A stretch of 64,000 nucleotides of DNA from Vanilla planifolia (GCA_023846275.1 CM043868.1:18075755-18139754), one strand, 5' to 3'; shown: positions 35,721-48,734, counted from the first letter of the stretch. Notes: generated by a model not told the origin, from the sequence alone. Translations and numbers: made by a program.

Positions 35721-38237
35721 TGAGTAGCAAAGAATAGTCCTATATTACCTGCAACCAAAGTGCTTTGTGATTTATAAGTATTTGCATGGAGGCTATTACG
35801 TGAGCTGAGCTAGAGCTAGTTTCCCTTTATGTGCTTGAGATTTAATTACCCACTTCAATCGTATATTTACTGGATTACATGTTTATTTTAGGTCATATTC
35901 TGACCCAAAACATCATATGCCTTACCCTTACTTGGTCCAAGAGGACTGCATAGACAAAGATTAGGTCTCAACCCAATTTGGTTTCGAGTCACTGTGTTTT
36001 CTGACCCGATGCTCAAGCTTAAGCTCAACCCAAGACCGTTGCATTCGGGCACAACTTGGAATGTGGCATAAATTTTTTTGATTTATTTAATTATAAAAAT
36101 TTTAATAGAATTATTTTTTAATATAATCAGATTTAACAATCAATCTAACATAAACTTAGTAAAAATACAAAAGTATGATTTAGCCAAAGAAAAAATGATT
36201 TAAAGATAAAATAATCAATGAATGATTTAGGTAAGATTTGAACTAAGAAAAAATTGAGAGATTAAAAAATTGAATCATATTCATTTGTTAAATCAAGGAG
36301 ATGATTAGATAATTTAAATACCTAAATATAATTTAAAATTAATATAAAAGGAGAGTACTTTAAAATTAATAAATTAACATTCTATTTCATAATAAAATAA
36401 AATTTTATCTAAACTGATGCACATGTCTTTAATCCTTAAAGTTTACTGAATACTCCAAAGTGCTTTGAAGACTACTACTTTGTCATCTTTGAAAGTACAT
36501 GACTTGTTCTTTACATGTAAACTTATTTCATAATAAATAAATCTATTAGAATAAAATATTAAATATTTAAGACCTGACTCATCAAATACAAGGGTGTCTT
36601 AATAATATTTTTATAAGATATGGTGTAAAGAGATTAGACTAATAGGCGACATGTGCTTATTTGCATTGTCCTTTATTTAAATATCTTGATCTCTTACTCT
36701 AATTAGCTTAGAGTAGCTAAGGTGATTTGGTGGTCACCATATGGCTATTACCGGGGTTCACATTTATACATTTTCTTTTACTATTATAAAACTACAATGA
36801 GTTGTGGTTTTTGCTTCTATTCTCCTTCAATTTGTTAGGGGCTATAGTAATGTTTACATTGATGCAAACTCAACTTCTATAATTATTGATATTTGACATG
36901 CCTTAAGAGATGATATATGGCATGCCATAGTTTCTTGACTTAATTACAATAATATTGAGGTCATGACTCCATCTCTTATACTTTTCTATTAGCAAGCTCT
37001 ATTATTGATGCTTTACTTGCCTCTTAGGAGAGTCTCTTGTGGACTAAGGAAAGGAACCCTTTCTTTGGATCTTGTTGTCATTTTTGACACATACCAATAA
37101 GATCATAGTTCTATAAGATTTGAATTACCAATAAAAATAAAAGTATTTCGAGCATCACTATTAAAGTAGCTAACTCAATTAATTATTTGATTCATCTTTT
37201 CATGTGATTTAATTAATAATTTATATCTTCTCTAAAACTTCACCTGTATTCCATCAATTATCTTGTATTTTGTGAAATTAATAAATAAAAATGTGATTAT
37301 ATAACACAATCAAATTAAATAAAATTAGATATATCATACTCGATTATCATAAATGATTTTATATCATTAGAAAATAATTTCTACTGAATATATATAATAC
37401 TTTTTTTAATAGTAATATGATAATAATATAATAATGATCAATATTAAATTATACAAAAATTAAATAAATAAATAAATAATTACACAAAGAAACATAGTAA
37501 TAAAATTAAATAAAAAATACATTACTAGCCATCAAACTCAAATATTATTATACATATTTGCGTGATTTTTCCCATTTTAAGAGTGATGGAATATGCATAT
37601 GATTTAGAATGGACTTGAATTTTTAGATTTTGACATTGACAAATATGTATGAAAAATGAAACTAAACTTTATTCTTGAATTTTATCACAATTATTTAAAA
37701 TAATATGATAAATATTGTTTTGTTAGATAGAAACTAAATAATCAAGAATTGATTTATAAAAGTTCATAAAACAACAAAAGGTTTTGAAAATATAGCAAGT
37801 GCAACTAATGGGATCGGCCAATTATTGACAATGGGAAGTCCAACAATAATTAGAAGGCAACCATTGACAAGGTGGGAGTCTACCATTTATTAGAAGACAA
37901 CTTTCCATGAGAGGGGGGTTGAATAATAAAGGAGTGCTAACATCCACCACAGAATCTTCAGGGTTGTTTAAAATGGGGTCATGTGATATATTTAAGATAT
38001 TTTATAATGATTAATACTTGTAATTGATGTTAAACTGCTATAAAAGGATGTTAAACCACTATAGTGCTTTAGCATCACCTATTATAAAATGTTAATTTTT
38101 TATAATTGCTGAAAATATCAAATGGTGAGAAAAAATTTATTTTACCAAAAAATTAACTAATTTTTTTTCAAAACATATTATTAAATGTTGGATAGAACAA
38201 TTTTTCTCAGAGGATAAGCATCAAAAAATTATTGGGG
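35721..38237. other. AT-rich intergenic DNA; no gene recognised
   Basis: No supported reading frame. It leads to the 3' flank of the DUF1677 gene. Confidence 0.35.
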
Positions 38238-38305
38238 CGGTTGCCTTTTATCTGATCCACTATGCACCTGCTTTCCGTGATTAAAAGGCAATTAGATCAG
38301 CACGA
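38238..38305. other. Imperfect inverted repeat downstream of DUF1677
   Basis: TTGCCTTTTATCTGATC is followed about 25 bases later by GATTAAAAGGCAATTAGATC, whose arms pair over about 12 bases with one bulge. It lies about 280 bp past the stop codon and could be a small hairpin or a miniature-element trace. Confidence 0.35.
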
Positions 38306-38584
38306 TATAAAGACGATAAAAATATACTTTTTACTAAACATAGTTACGGGGATAACATAAATAAGTTACAGCTTACAATAACCTGATCAGATGTTAATTC
38401 TACATTAGTGGAGAAATCAACTAACAACGAAATCTAATTAGAGAGATTAATCTCCAAAGCCAGCCTCAAAAACTCTTCCACTGGAAGGAAAAACAAAGGC
38501 CGCCCATGGGCACAACTTGCGAATCTTATCGAACATCTTATATATCACATAAAACCGGTGCTTAATGGATTTCTCGCCGGCGAT

Positions 38585-39169
38585 TCAGTTCATAAGAAGA
38601 GACCGTGCACGGCCATTTGTCTCCTTGGTGATCGCCGGAATACAGCTTGAAGTCCTAGTAATCCCTCCCTTTTTCCCAGCCACCAACCTCCCACCGTCTT
38701 TCGGGCTCGAAGAACACTTCCTCAAAATATCCCGCATGGCCTCCGCTTGAAACAGCACCGGGTGCGTCCTCCCGAACTTATTAAACCTCGAGCATAACGC
38801 CATGTGCGCATGAAGCGCCTCCTCCTCCTTCCCCTCCTTCTTCTGCATCTCCTCCTTGACGGCCTCGGAGCAGAGCCCGCAAATCCACCGGCCACAGAAC
38901 CTTGCTCGCACGCGGCGGATGTACTCCGGCGTGCACTCTTCCGACATGCCACAGCACTCGCAGTTGGCGTTCTCCACCTCGGAGATGGGTGGCAGCTTGC
39001 CGGCGTCTCTCTGGAGACCTCCCCTGTTCAGCTGCAGGGAGAGATCAGACATGGCTCTCTGTAGACCGTCTGCCTGCTGTGGCTGCTGCGTCCTCTGTGG
39101 CTTCTTTCCCGCATGGCCACCTTTTGAGGAAGCGCCTCCGCTGGCGTGGGTTTCTCCGCAGGGTGCCAT
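38585..39169 (-). CDS. DUF1677 family protein (194 aa, single exon)
   Basis: A plant-specific small protein family of unknown biochemical role. The central block at residues 66-106 is diagnostic: C70, C72, C73 and C79 in NANCECCGMSEECTPEYI, then RVRARFCGRWICGLCSEAVK with C92, W95, C97 and C100. The spaced cysteines suggest a metal-binding fold, which is inference. An amphipathic, basic-acidic helix (KEEMQKKEGKEEEALHAHMA) and the conserved RFNKFGRTHPVLFQAEAMRD segment follow. The N-terminal 60 residues are Gly/Gln-rich and poorly conserved. The first ATG of the frame gives 194 residues; Met40 is a possible alternative start. Coding DNA is strikingly GC-rich compared with its surroundings. A TATA box lies about 75 bp upstream. 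Confidence 0.93.
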   Translation of the reverse strand: MAPCGETHASGGASSKGGHAGKKPQRTQQPQQADGLQRAMSDLSLQLNRGGLQRDAGKLPPISEVENANCECCGMSEECTPEYIRRVRARFCGRWICGLCSEAVKEEMQKKEGKEEEALHAHMALCSRFNKFGRTHPVLFQAEAMRDILRKCSSSPKDGGRLVAGKKGGITRTSSCIPAITKETNGRARSLLMN

Positions 39170-39242
39170 TTGGGTTCGATCTGTTTACTGAGATGTGATG
39201 AAAGCAGAAGAGAAATGAACAGGGGAGAAAGAGTAAAGGCGG

Positions 39243-39250
39243 GATTTATA
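39243..39250 (-). promoter_or_regulatory. TATA box of the DUF1677 gene
   Basis: On the minus strand TATAAATC lies 74 bp upstream of the ATG, implying a transcript start near 39215 and a leader of about 45 nt. Confidence 0.65.
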
Positions 39251-39541
39251 GGCGCGGGTTTCGTATGACTACAGGCCGAGAAAGTCCCAGGAGATTAATG
39301 CGTGTGGTTTGTGAACCACGGAAAATTTCTTCTGTCCGTGATCGAAAACAAAAGTGTGAAGACAAGACCTGATAACTGTAGATTTTTCATGAAGGCTATT
39401 TGGTTATAATTAAGAAAGATTTCAGCAATTCCGCCTTTGTGGATGCCAAAGCACGTTAACGGGGCCGTCGATATCCAAGTCGATCGTAGACACCACTATA
39501 GCCTCATTTACCCGCTGCGCCAGCTTGCATGGGATGGTTAG

Positions 39542-39551
39542 CATGCACGTG
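39542..39551. promoter_or_regulatory. Composite RY / G-box motif upstream of DUF1677
   Basis: CATGCACGTG combines CATGCA (RY core) with CACGTG (G-box), overlapping by two bases. It lies about 370 bp upstream of the ATG. In plants such pairs bind B3 and bZIP or bHLH factors in hormone-responsive or seed promoters; use here is inference. Confidence 0.4.
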
Positions 39552-42500
39552 AATCATCAAGAATCCTCTTTAATTAATTAACTTTAGCAACTTAAGTGCA
39601 ACGTAGCCATATATGGTGTGTGAGGTCTACAAAATCAGCGTACTCGTTTCATAACCACATGTACGTTAATGTGAAAGTTTAACTATAGTAAAGGCTACTT
39701 CTAATAGTTTTATTTTTTTAAAATTTAATTCTAGTGGTCATTTAGACGATTAAGAACCCCCTTTGTTAAAATTCAGTGCTGTGATTCAAAACTAACCTTT
39801 TGTTCTTAATTTGTGCTAGTTTTTTTTCTCATGTTTTTACTATTTTGAGTACTAAGCCTCTAATCTGAGTTTGATCATCAATGGAAAGAACACCAATCCA
39901 AATGTAAAATTTTAGAAGAAAATCATTGCTGATCCAAGCTAACATTTTTCTGTTACCCATGTGCAAGTTGACAGTAAATGAGCTGCCCCTTACCCATACT
40001 TTTTAACTATGTAAATGGAACCATTCATGTGCCAGTCACGACTGATGATTGATTGATTGGATGGATCAAATCTGGTTTGATTATGAACTTTTAAATTTTA
40101 CGCTTTTTAAAATTTTATTTTTGCTGAATATTTTGTATTAGTTTTTTTTTTTTTAATCTCGAAGCTATATTGTTACAGTGTTTGTATGCTTATGTGAGAG
40201 AATGAAAAAAAAACAGTATTATTTAAATTTTCTTTTCAAAATTTGTTTTAATTTTTCAAACTTAATCTTTTTCTTATATTTTTGTATAAAAGATCATTTT
40301 ATTGCTCAAGTTTATTACATTGTGGTGGTATAAACTCCATGGGTTTATATATTAATATATAGCCAATATACCAAACTAGACGGTAGTCATGCGAGTGAAT
40401 CGACAAGTTGGAAGCATTCGCAGAAGAGCATGGCAACTTGGAAAATAAAAATTATAAAAAGGCTTCCTCCAGTTTAATTGCGATTGGTTGCATTAAAAAA
40501 GCAGTTCACGTGCAAGCTCTGCTCAATCATATTTGGCAACCTTTGCATCTACGGCAAGAGGACATGTTTCTCGCGCGGCCTCGTGACATTGCATCTCGCT
40601 AGGGTAGCCTATCATGTGAACCTTTTGAGAGAGAGAGAGAGAGAGAGATGTCACATGTTAAACACATTGGAACTTGGCAACATGGCGTGTCGGGTTCAGC
40701 TGAGCACTAGTGTTGCACTATGTTAACATAATTTTGAAATATGAATACCCATGGAGTTCCTATCATTGGAAATTAGAGCTGGGCTTTAGAGGTCATTACA
40801 ATAAATTGTGTTGATGAGCCCAATTAATTATAATGTCTTCGAGTTAATTATAGGTGCAATTTCAGAATTGAAAACCATATCATGAAAAAAATAAGTCTAA
40901 GAACACACAGGAAGAGTGCAAATGATTAATTTAGGTAAATACAATAAAACTATATAATTATTGTATCTAGTATAGTCAATATTTGGTTAGTTATTTTTTC
41001 TATGTGTAGTTCTACACATCAAAATTTATTACATCTCTTTGAATTAATATATTTAGTCTTCTTAGAAAGGTTTGTATGTGAAATATTTAATAAGATAAAA
41101 AAACCTTTAGTATTTTGATCCTATAACTAATTCTTTTTTATTATATATATGTATCAAATATTAAGAACTCATAATATATTTCTATGCCTTACACAAGTGG
41201 AGTGTATACATAAAGTGTGGATCAAGTACAAAAGCTCTTCAATAGATTTTGTATTGCTCTTCAAAATGTTAAAATCATGGAATTATATTTCTAGGTTAAC
41301 TTGATACAAATTAATTTGCATGATATTTTTGAACATAGATAAATTAGAAATCAGGGCCTCTAATCAAATCTCATGTAATAGCATAAATGAGTCATACATT
41401 TTTCGATAGCATGATTATTTTAACTTCCTAAATAGTTGGTTTATAATTGTTTAAAATGTCAAATTAAGAAAAGATTAAATTTTTTGAAAGGTGTATTAAA
41501 TATATGTGAACTCTAACAAAAAAAAATGAGGGAAACTTATTGACTTTTACAAAATTGTTTGCACTTACTCTACTTTTTTCTACATTCTTCTTACTCTAAT
41601 GGCAAATGGTCGATCAATATGTTTTTCTTTTAACGAAGAGAAAAACTTTGAAGATAGCTCTTGAAGGTTATGGATAATTGATGTAGATAATTTGAAACAA
41701 ACTGAGACAATCATATATGAATGAAGTTTCAAAGGAATCTAAGAAAATATTTGATAAATAAAGTAAATACATTATAGGTTAATCCATATAAATATATTTA
41801 ATATGTTTTTCTATCAATCTAAATTTAAACCTCCTTGTAAATCATGTAGTAAGCTAAAGTATATTTTAAGAGAATTATGATTTTGGTTTGAATTGTAAAT
41901 TTACTATAGCTTTTATAATATAGTGATTTCTATATAAGCAAATGATTAAATAATGTATTTTATGTGAGGAGAAAATTGTTGGGGTGATTAAGAAGTAAAG
42001 GATGAAAAAAAGGAAGCTTGCTATTTTTCGTTCAAGATTGGATAGTCCAATTATCTATTCAATTGATCACATAGTTTAAGGTTAAAGACTTTAGATTGAA
42101 TGGTCTAATTACGACATTTCCAATAAATATTTAAGAAAAATTAGAAAATATTTGGAATGGAAGTAAATACAATATCAAAGAATATGAAAAAATAAAAAAA
42201 ATTAAGAGGAATATAAAATTGATGAAAATATGTGATTTGATAATATTTAGAACCAAAAGGAGAAATTTAGGTAAGAAGTATAACAACAAGAAGTAATTTA
42301 GCTATGTAAACAGGATACAATAAAAAAACAAAAGTATTATATGTTGATTTATAATACAAAGTGTTATATATTTGTGAATGGATATGATTATTATTATGCT
42401 CATAAGACATTCTATTATGATAGAAGATGGCATATGTATAGTTTTATTATTATTATATTATAATTTTAATACATATGTTATCTTATTATTCTTATACATT

Positions 42501-42790
42501 GTATAAAATGAATTATCAAAGTATGATGAATAAATGTGATTGTGTGAATCAAGAATTGAATAAAAAGAATATGTTATAATATGATACTATAAATTATATG
42601 AGTATTATTTTATATATCAAATGACATAGTATTAAGATATGATATTATAAGATGAGATACAAGTTTTCTTATGATATTATCCCAGCTTGACATGTGATGA
42701 GATTTGATATGAATTGACATTAGTTAAGGTATGATGTTATAAGTATGTATGAGACATTGAGAGCTCTTATGGTTTGCCATCAAGGTGTTT
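39552..42790. other. AT-rich intergenic DNA; no gene recognised
   Basis: Contains a (GA)n run at 40626-40648. Short open frames near 40.4-40.7 kb have no recognisable motif. Confidence 0.35.
40626..40648. repeat. (GA)n microsatellite
   Basis: About 11 GA units. Confidence 0.9.
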
Positions 42791-42794
42791 TTTG

Positions 42795-43140
42795 ATTGTT
42801 AGAGAGATGAGTATAATTATAAATCAAGCTATGATTTATCACAAATTTACGTTATGGTTGTTGAAGAGATAAGTATATGATAAACTATGCTATGATTAAA
42901 TGCCAACATGTCTTCTAGTTATTGAAAATATGAGTACCATTATGTATTATGCTAAGATTTATCAACAACTTGCCTTTTGGTTGTTACAGAGGCAAATATG
43001 TCTGTAGATCATGTTGCAATTTTTTGCTTATGTACTTTCTAATTTGCTACAGAGACAAGTATGGTTAAAGACCATGTTATGATTTTAGTTAATGTGTTGA
43101 CTTGTTTGAGAAATGAGTATGGTTAGCATCATACTATGAT
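42795..43140 (+). repeat. Diverged 62-bp tandem repeat, about six units
   Basis: Units start near 42795, 42858, 42919, 42981, 43046 and 43105. Each begins with a TTGTTG-AGAGATGAGTAT-like head, has an ATCATGCTATGATTTAT-like middle, and ends with an ACTTGCCTTTTGG-like tail. Units differ from each other at many sites and vary between 59 and 65 bases. Confidence 0.7.
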
Positions 43141-44791
43141 ATAATATGATTATTGATTCTGATATATATGCGTATGAGCAAAGGTGTTCTCATTAGATAC
43201 ATTTCAATTGAAGAAGTGGATATGGTCATATGAGAAATTTATAATATGGAGTTGAAATAATAAGTATAATGGAAACAAAGCCTTAAATGAGAAAATAAAT
43301 GAAAGAAAATTTTAGAAATGAAAAAAAAAGATAAATCATAAATGAGAATAAAAAGAATCATGATCATTTTCATTTATGTTATAAGGTATTATTTGTTGAT
43401 TATGTTATTGTTATTACATTATCAATATTTATAACATAGGTTTATTTATTGAGTCAATTGAAGAATCATACTATACTTACATCATTGAATATGTAATCAC
43501 ACCAAGTCAAGATAGGAGTTAAAGTGAGCATGATGGTGCGAAAAATTCTTGAGTCTTAGTGAGTTTAAGAGATTTAAGATAAAGCTAAAGTATTATTTTG
43601 ATTATATATTTTATCTTTGAGCCTCTTGAGATAAATCAAAATTTTGTTTAGTTTTTTTTTATTTTATCTTGTTTACTATGATTTGGATAGCAAGATATGA
43701 TGATTGTCTCATCTTCACCCTTATCTAGATGATGCTACCCTTGATTAATGCTTGAGTAGTATGGTCGAATGTGCCCTGAGACCTTTTATCAATTTTTCAT
43801 TTAATCCCAATTTGATTAGCTAAACACAAAAGTAGCAATAGAGTGATTTTATAGGTCTATTGCTTAGGTGTTTCAACTCATGGTCTCTATTTGCATCATC
43901 ACACAAATAAGTAATGTGGACATGCTTAGAAGTAATTCCCTAGTTAATCGTTGTGAATATGCTTTCTTAGGATATGGCATTTTTGTCTCTAATGATGGTG
44001 GTTTGAAGACACAAAGGAGTTAATCTCTTGAGAGAATTTTCAAGTGATAATTTTATTACAAAAATACTTGTCATCTAATCATAAGGTATATTTAAGTTCT
44101 TTATATAAGTTGTTTCTTTGTTTCCATCTTATTCATCTTTTATCTTAAACTCGTATTTTGTTTGGATTACTATTCTTACAATAGCATCATGATTGTAATT
44201 TTTTTGTAAAGATCTATCTGTTGTGTTTGAGGTTTGGAGATATTTTGACCTCCTCATTGAGGAATCTAATATGCTTGACAAGTGATTCAACAAATGCATT
44301 GGATAAAACGTGTGATTGAAGGGGAATGTGATCAATAGACTTTCTGGTTTGCTAGCCATCTCAAGGGCTAAGACTGCTTTTTTTTACCACGTTATTGTTT
44401 GTAAGCTTTGCTCTTGACGGAAACGAAACCCATTTATCTAATTGTTCTCTGTCAAGGCAATACAATATGTTCTCTTGAGATCCATTGACCATTTATGTTT
44501 TGTAATTAATTTTGGAAAGATAGACAATAAAAAATTTGTCTTCTCTTAAATAGAGGCACTCGTTATCTGGGATCACGAAATAAAACGTGCCATTTGAAGA
44601 ACTAATCCGCGACTACAAATATTAAGTCCATGATATGATTTTCTTATGATTGAGAGAGTTCCAGGAGAGGAATATATAAACTTGTATTATTCTAAACTTA
44701 CTTTATTGTCGATAAACGCTTGTAACATTGTGTTATACGTATGACATTATGGTAAGATTTATCAGACATTTCGTTTTGGATTAGGTCATAA

Positions 44792-44938
44792 GAATCTTTC
44801 CCGGACCTTATCCATGTTCTTTTTGCGGATTCAAAAGGCCTGATGGCCTGCCTACATGCAGTTCTTAGATACCAATGTTCTGCACCAAGGTTTGTGGTGC
44901 ACAGTTTTGTCCCTCGAAACAAATATCCGTCGAGATGA
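44792..44938 (+). other. Short open stretch, possible gene fragment
   Basis: Forty-eight codons between stops include LIHVLFADSKGLMACLHAVL followed by a PRFVVHSFVP segment. The spacing of hydrophobic, proline and histidine residues recalls the first strand-helix-strand of GT8 glycosyltransferases (I/VHV...A.L.SVL......P....FHF), but the match is weak. No further exons could be joined. It sits in a 44.4-46.2 kb segment that is less AT-monotonous than its surroundings. Treat as unproven. Confidence 0.2.
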
Positions 44939-45313
44939 GCATAGTGGTGTGCTTAGTTAGTTCCAAGGCGATCTTTTGTTACATGAAGTAATTAAGAGAG
45001 CTATTTTTTGGCATCCGAGATAACAAAGCTCGCATAGTAGCCAGTAATGCTTTCAGTACCTCGATAAGTAGTCTATACTAAATTCCTGAACTTCTTGTAG
45101 TTACAGTTTGTCCACATGCGAGAAAAAATTGAAAACCTGTATGATAGCAGGCATTGATGGCCTGAGCAGTTAAATCGATTTGCCTTCTAACCTTGAAGTT
45201 GGCGTACCTCGTTTGTCATGGGCTCCTTGGAATGATATCGCCTTGTTCCTGCTAATTATTGATAAAATTTTAGTGTTGACGTAAGGCTGAGGTCTTTCCA
45301 AGAAGTCCATAAC

Positions 45314-45553
45314 ATGGTTCATTTCGTAGAGTGCAAGGATTCCATTGTTGCATTAGGAGGATCACACAGATGTCACTCTCTTTGTTATTTGATTTTATTA
45401 TTAGTTTTTGCTATTCCCCTCGCTTTATATTATTTAAATAGTACAGATGCTGGACTATTATTTATGATATCTCCCTTTCGTAGCCAGCATCATTCCAGGA
45501 TGCTACTTAATAACAAGCTACATAGTACAATTATTCAGATTTTAAGCACATAA
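45314..45553 (+). CDS. Hypothetical 79-aa open frame with one hydrophobic segment
   Basis: I do not recognise this protein. The frame starts at the ATG at 45314 and has a hydrophobic stretch of about 17-20 residues (YLILLLVFAIPLALYYL) near residues 25-41, flanked by a Cys/His-rich and then a basic segment. That layout would suit a small membrane protein or the first exon of a type II membrane protein. It ends 47 bp before a copia-like solo LTR, which may have split a former gene. No promoter or homologous family was identified, so it could equally be chance. Confidence 0.15.
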   Translation: MVHFVECKDSIVALGGSHRCHSLCYLILLLVFAIPLALYYLNSTDAGLLFMISPFRSQHHSRMLLNNKLHSTIIQILST

Positions 45554-45599
45554 AATACGTTTCCATAGCAATTCTCCGGTCACAATCTTGTGGTGGTCC

Positions 45600-45931
45600 T
45601 GTTAGCAAACTTTAAGTTTTAAACGTTTGGTTAGCATTTTTTAAGGATGGATTTGGTTAGCACTTTTTAAGTGTTTGTTAGCATATTTTAAGTATTTTAA
45701 AGATTTTTAGGGATTTTAAGTATTTTGAGGATTTTTAGGGATTAGAAACAAATTTTTGAATTATGAGAAAAGATTTGGGAGATTAGATATTTTTCTTAGC
45801 TATAAATAGATGTAATTGGTTCATTGTGATTATGCAATTTTATGAATGAAATATTCTTAGCTATTCTCTTCCTCTTCCTTAAGTCTTTCGTTGTCATTTC
45901 CAAATTTCTCCCTACTCTTTTATTTCCATCA
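45600..45931 (+). mobile_element. Solo LTR, 332 bp, Ty1/copia-like, with 5-bp target duplication
   Basis: It starts TGTTAGCAAAC and ends TTTCCATCA, and is flanked by GGTCC on both sides (45595-45599 and 45932-45936). It contains TATAAATAG (near 45801), then AATGAAATATTC and a pyrimidine-rich CTCTTCCTCTTCC tract, the layout of a plant copia LTR. No second LTR or coding region is adjacent. The orientation follows from the TATA box and U5. Confidence 0.85.
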
Positions 45932-45964
45932 GGTCCAGTATTAGTACAGATTTGGTCGTCTTTT

Positions 45965-46111
45965 TGTATATTTCAGGCTTAAAGTGTTTTATTTCATAGA
46001 AAAATGCAAGCATGGAGAGCACCAGGCTTACTCAGAAGCTTTCCAAAGAGATGTTTTTATTGTCCGCCTAACTCTAGTGTTTGCATATTTCAGGCTTAGT
46101 GTTTTATTCAA
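45965..46111 (+). repeat. Short direct duplication flanking about 85 bp
   Basis: TGTATATTTCAGGCTTA with AGTGTTTTATT (from about 45966) recurs as TGCATATTTCAGGCTTA with GTGTTTTATT (from about 46081). Confidence 0.6.
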
Positions 46112-46338
46112 TTATGATGGCAAACGCTCATGGTTTTTTTTATGGGTTAGCATGATCTTGATTGTATTCTATTTTAAATATCATATGGCTTTATTACTTG
46201 CATGGCTCACTTGTTTTTATGATTTTCTTTGTCACATTACATAAAAAAATAATTAAAAAAATAAATAGAATGTAGAGAATAAATAAAATAGATTGGAATG
46301 TATATTGACTTTGAATAGCATCTAAATTATCGTATATG

Positions 46339-46366
46339 TATATATATATATATAGATATATATATC
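46339..46366. repeat. (TA)n microsatellite
   Basis: TA units interrupted once by GA. Confidence 0.9.
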
Positions 46367-48698
46367 ATACATTTGGATTAACATATCATATACATTATAT
46401 AGTCTTAAAATAGAAATAAATATTTCGATTTTTTGAGACATGATCCTTAACATCAGGCCCAATGGATATTATTATAAGGTATCGATTTTTGGATCTCGTA
46501 TCTACATAATGTGTGTCATGATCTTAATATATATATATACATGAATGACATGAGATCCAATATATGCTATCACATGATATAGGTACCATACCTGCATGGT
46601 AGTACTTTTGATCTTTGAATTAGTTTTACTTAATACTATTTAGATAGATTAGATGGACATTGATTGTATATTATTTATTGATATTATTATTAGATCTAGA
46701 GAGGATAATAATTTAAGAAGAATTGAACCTAATATTTACATAAAATATATGAAATTAGAAATAAGAGAAAAATTGATAATTCATATTACATGTAACTTTC
46801 TTATGGTATCCACATAACTATGACATAGTTTCTAATTTACTCATATAGCTTATAATATTTTTTATGCATTTGAATTATCATCATGACCTACTATATGATT
46901 TTTGATTTGTCTATCATACTTATCTATTTATATTGATATTTTTTATATTTAATTACCTTATTAGATTTATCTACTAAGATCTATATATCTCATTAATACT
47001 TACATCACAAATCATGCATCTATTTTATTAAAATTAGGAGTTTGTTATATCATGAGTGTGAACCACACTCTTGAGATTTAAGAGTGGATAGTGTTTGATG
47101 TGAAATTAGTGCTAATAAGATAGAACATTGATTTTAGTTTTGTAAAAAATAATCTTAAAAAGCTCTAAAATTGTTCTTGAATATTAAAAAGCTCTAAAAG
47201 ATCAAGTTATCCATTTTTATATTATATTACAATTGTTGAGAGAAAATCAATTGTATGTAAAATTTTTTAAATGTGAATGTGAATAGCAAATATCTTAGTC
47301 AATCCTTAGAAAGTCTCTACCATTATAGGGTTTTCAAGGACCACTTCTATTTTAGAGATCTAGAGTTTCTTGGGTATAGTTGGTATTACCAGAAGTTTAT
47401 ATAAGGATTTTCCAAAATAGCTTCCCCACTAATGAGCATGACTTAAAAAGCCATGAAATTTGAGTGAAATGTTAATTGTGGTCTTGATAGAAGTATTAGA
47501 TGTTCTTCTTTTACACTTGATCAATTTTATATTATTGGCTTCTAGATAATTTATGTAGTAAATTCCTTGTTTCATCTATCTTGTTTGAGTGTCATATCTC
47601 TTTTTAATGATATGTGATTTTTTTGAAAATTTAAATTAATTGTAGAAAATTTCAAAAAAATTCTAACATTTACAAAAACAAATATGAATGAAATAATATG
47701 TTATTTTCAAAATTCTTGATCTACGAGTGATTGAGGTCTATGGAGGTCATGTATTTTTTTTCTCAAAATGGTATATTATTTTTGTTCAAATGAAAATATC
47801 CCCAAAAAGGTTATTATTTTCCATTATTGTGACACACGTGGCATAAGTAATTTTTTTAAAATATCTTTTTTTATAAAATTTAATTAAATGATCAAATAAT
47901 AAAATAAAAATAAAATAACATAAAAGTTACAAAATTTCTTTCTAAAATTAAATTCATACAACAACTATTGTTATATAATAATTAAAAGTACTAATATGAG
48001 CCTTATGTCCTTATAGGCAAAATAGTGTTTTAACAATACTAAAAGTAATCATAATATGTGATTTCTTAATCAAAATGAAGATAAATAAATAAGAGCTCTC
48101 TATGCTCTCCTATGATTCCATGAAATGCATCATTTTTTATTTATAATTGTTAAGGTAAAGAAATAGTTGAGATAATCGATACCAACTTAGTGGGTAAAAA
48201 TTATATAACATTCATAGAAATAATTATATTTTTTGGGACATGATACATGCTAGGTCAAGTATCACATATGACATATTCAAAATAATAAAATTGGACATAT
48301 AGACTTGCATAGTAAAGAAATTCTTCAATTAGATGCACCAGTATGATGTGTTAGTATCCCTTTTCCCATTTAACACTTGCATTGATTATTTCTTCTTTTT
48401 AAATCGTCACCCTTGAGGGCCTCATCTAGCTTGAGGAACACACATGATAATGTATTGAAGTATTTGATACACTCTTATAAACCTCATTAAGCCTAAGTAA
48501 CACACTTTAATTATTTTTTATAATATTTAAAATTTCATTTTGAAGGTATACCATACAAAATCACCCTTTTTTATTACAATTCCTATATTTATGCTAGTTC
48601 ACGACGAAATAAATACAAAGTGATAAGCATGTAATGCTAGATTATATACATAAACTATTTTCCCAAAAATAAGCATGTAAAGAACATAATACTCATCC

Positions 48699-48700
<2 letters not shown>
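46367..48700. other. AT-rich intergenic DNA; no gene recognised
   Basis: No supported frame or motif on either strand. Confidence 0.35.

Positions 48701-48702
<2 letters not shown>

Positions 48703-48731
<29 letters not shown>
48703..48731. repeat. (TA)n microsatellite
   Basis: About 14 TA units. Confidence 0.95.

Positions 48732-48734
<3 letters not shown>

Noticed and set aside
38722..39198. Overlapping open frames on both strands across the DUF1677 gene
   Set aside because: Shadows of the GC-rich DUF1677 coding sequence.
40408..40726. Overlapping open frames of 64 and 82 codons
   Set aside because: They run through a GA microsatellite and show no family signature.
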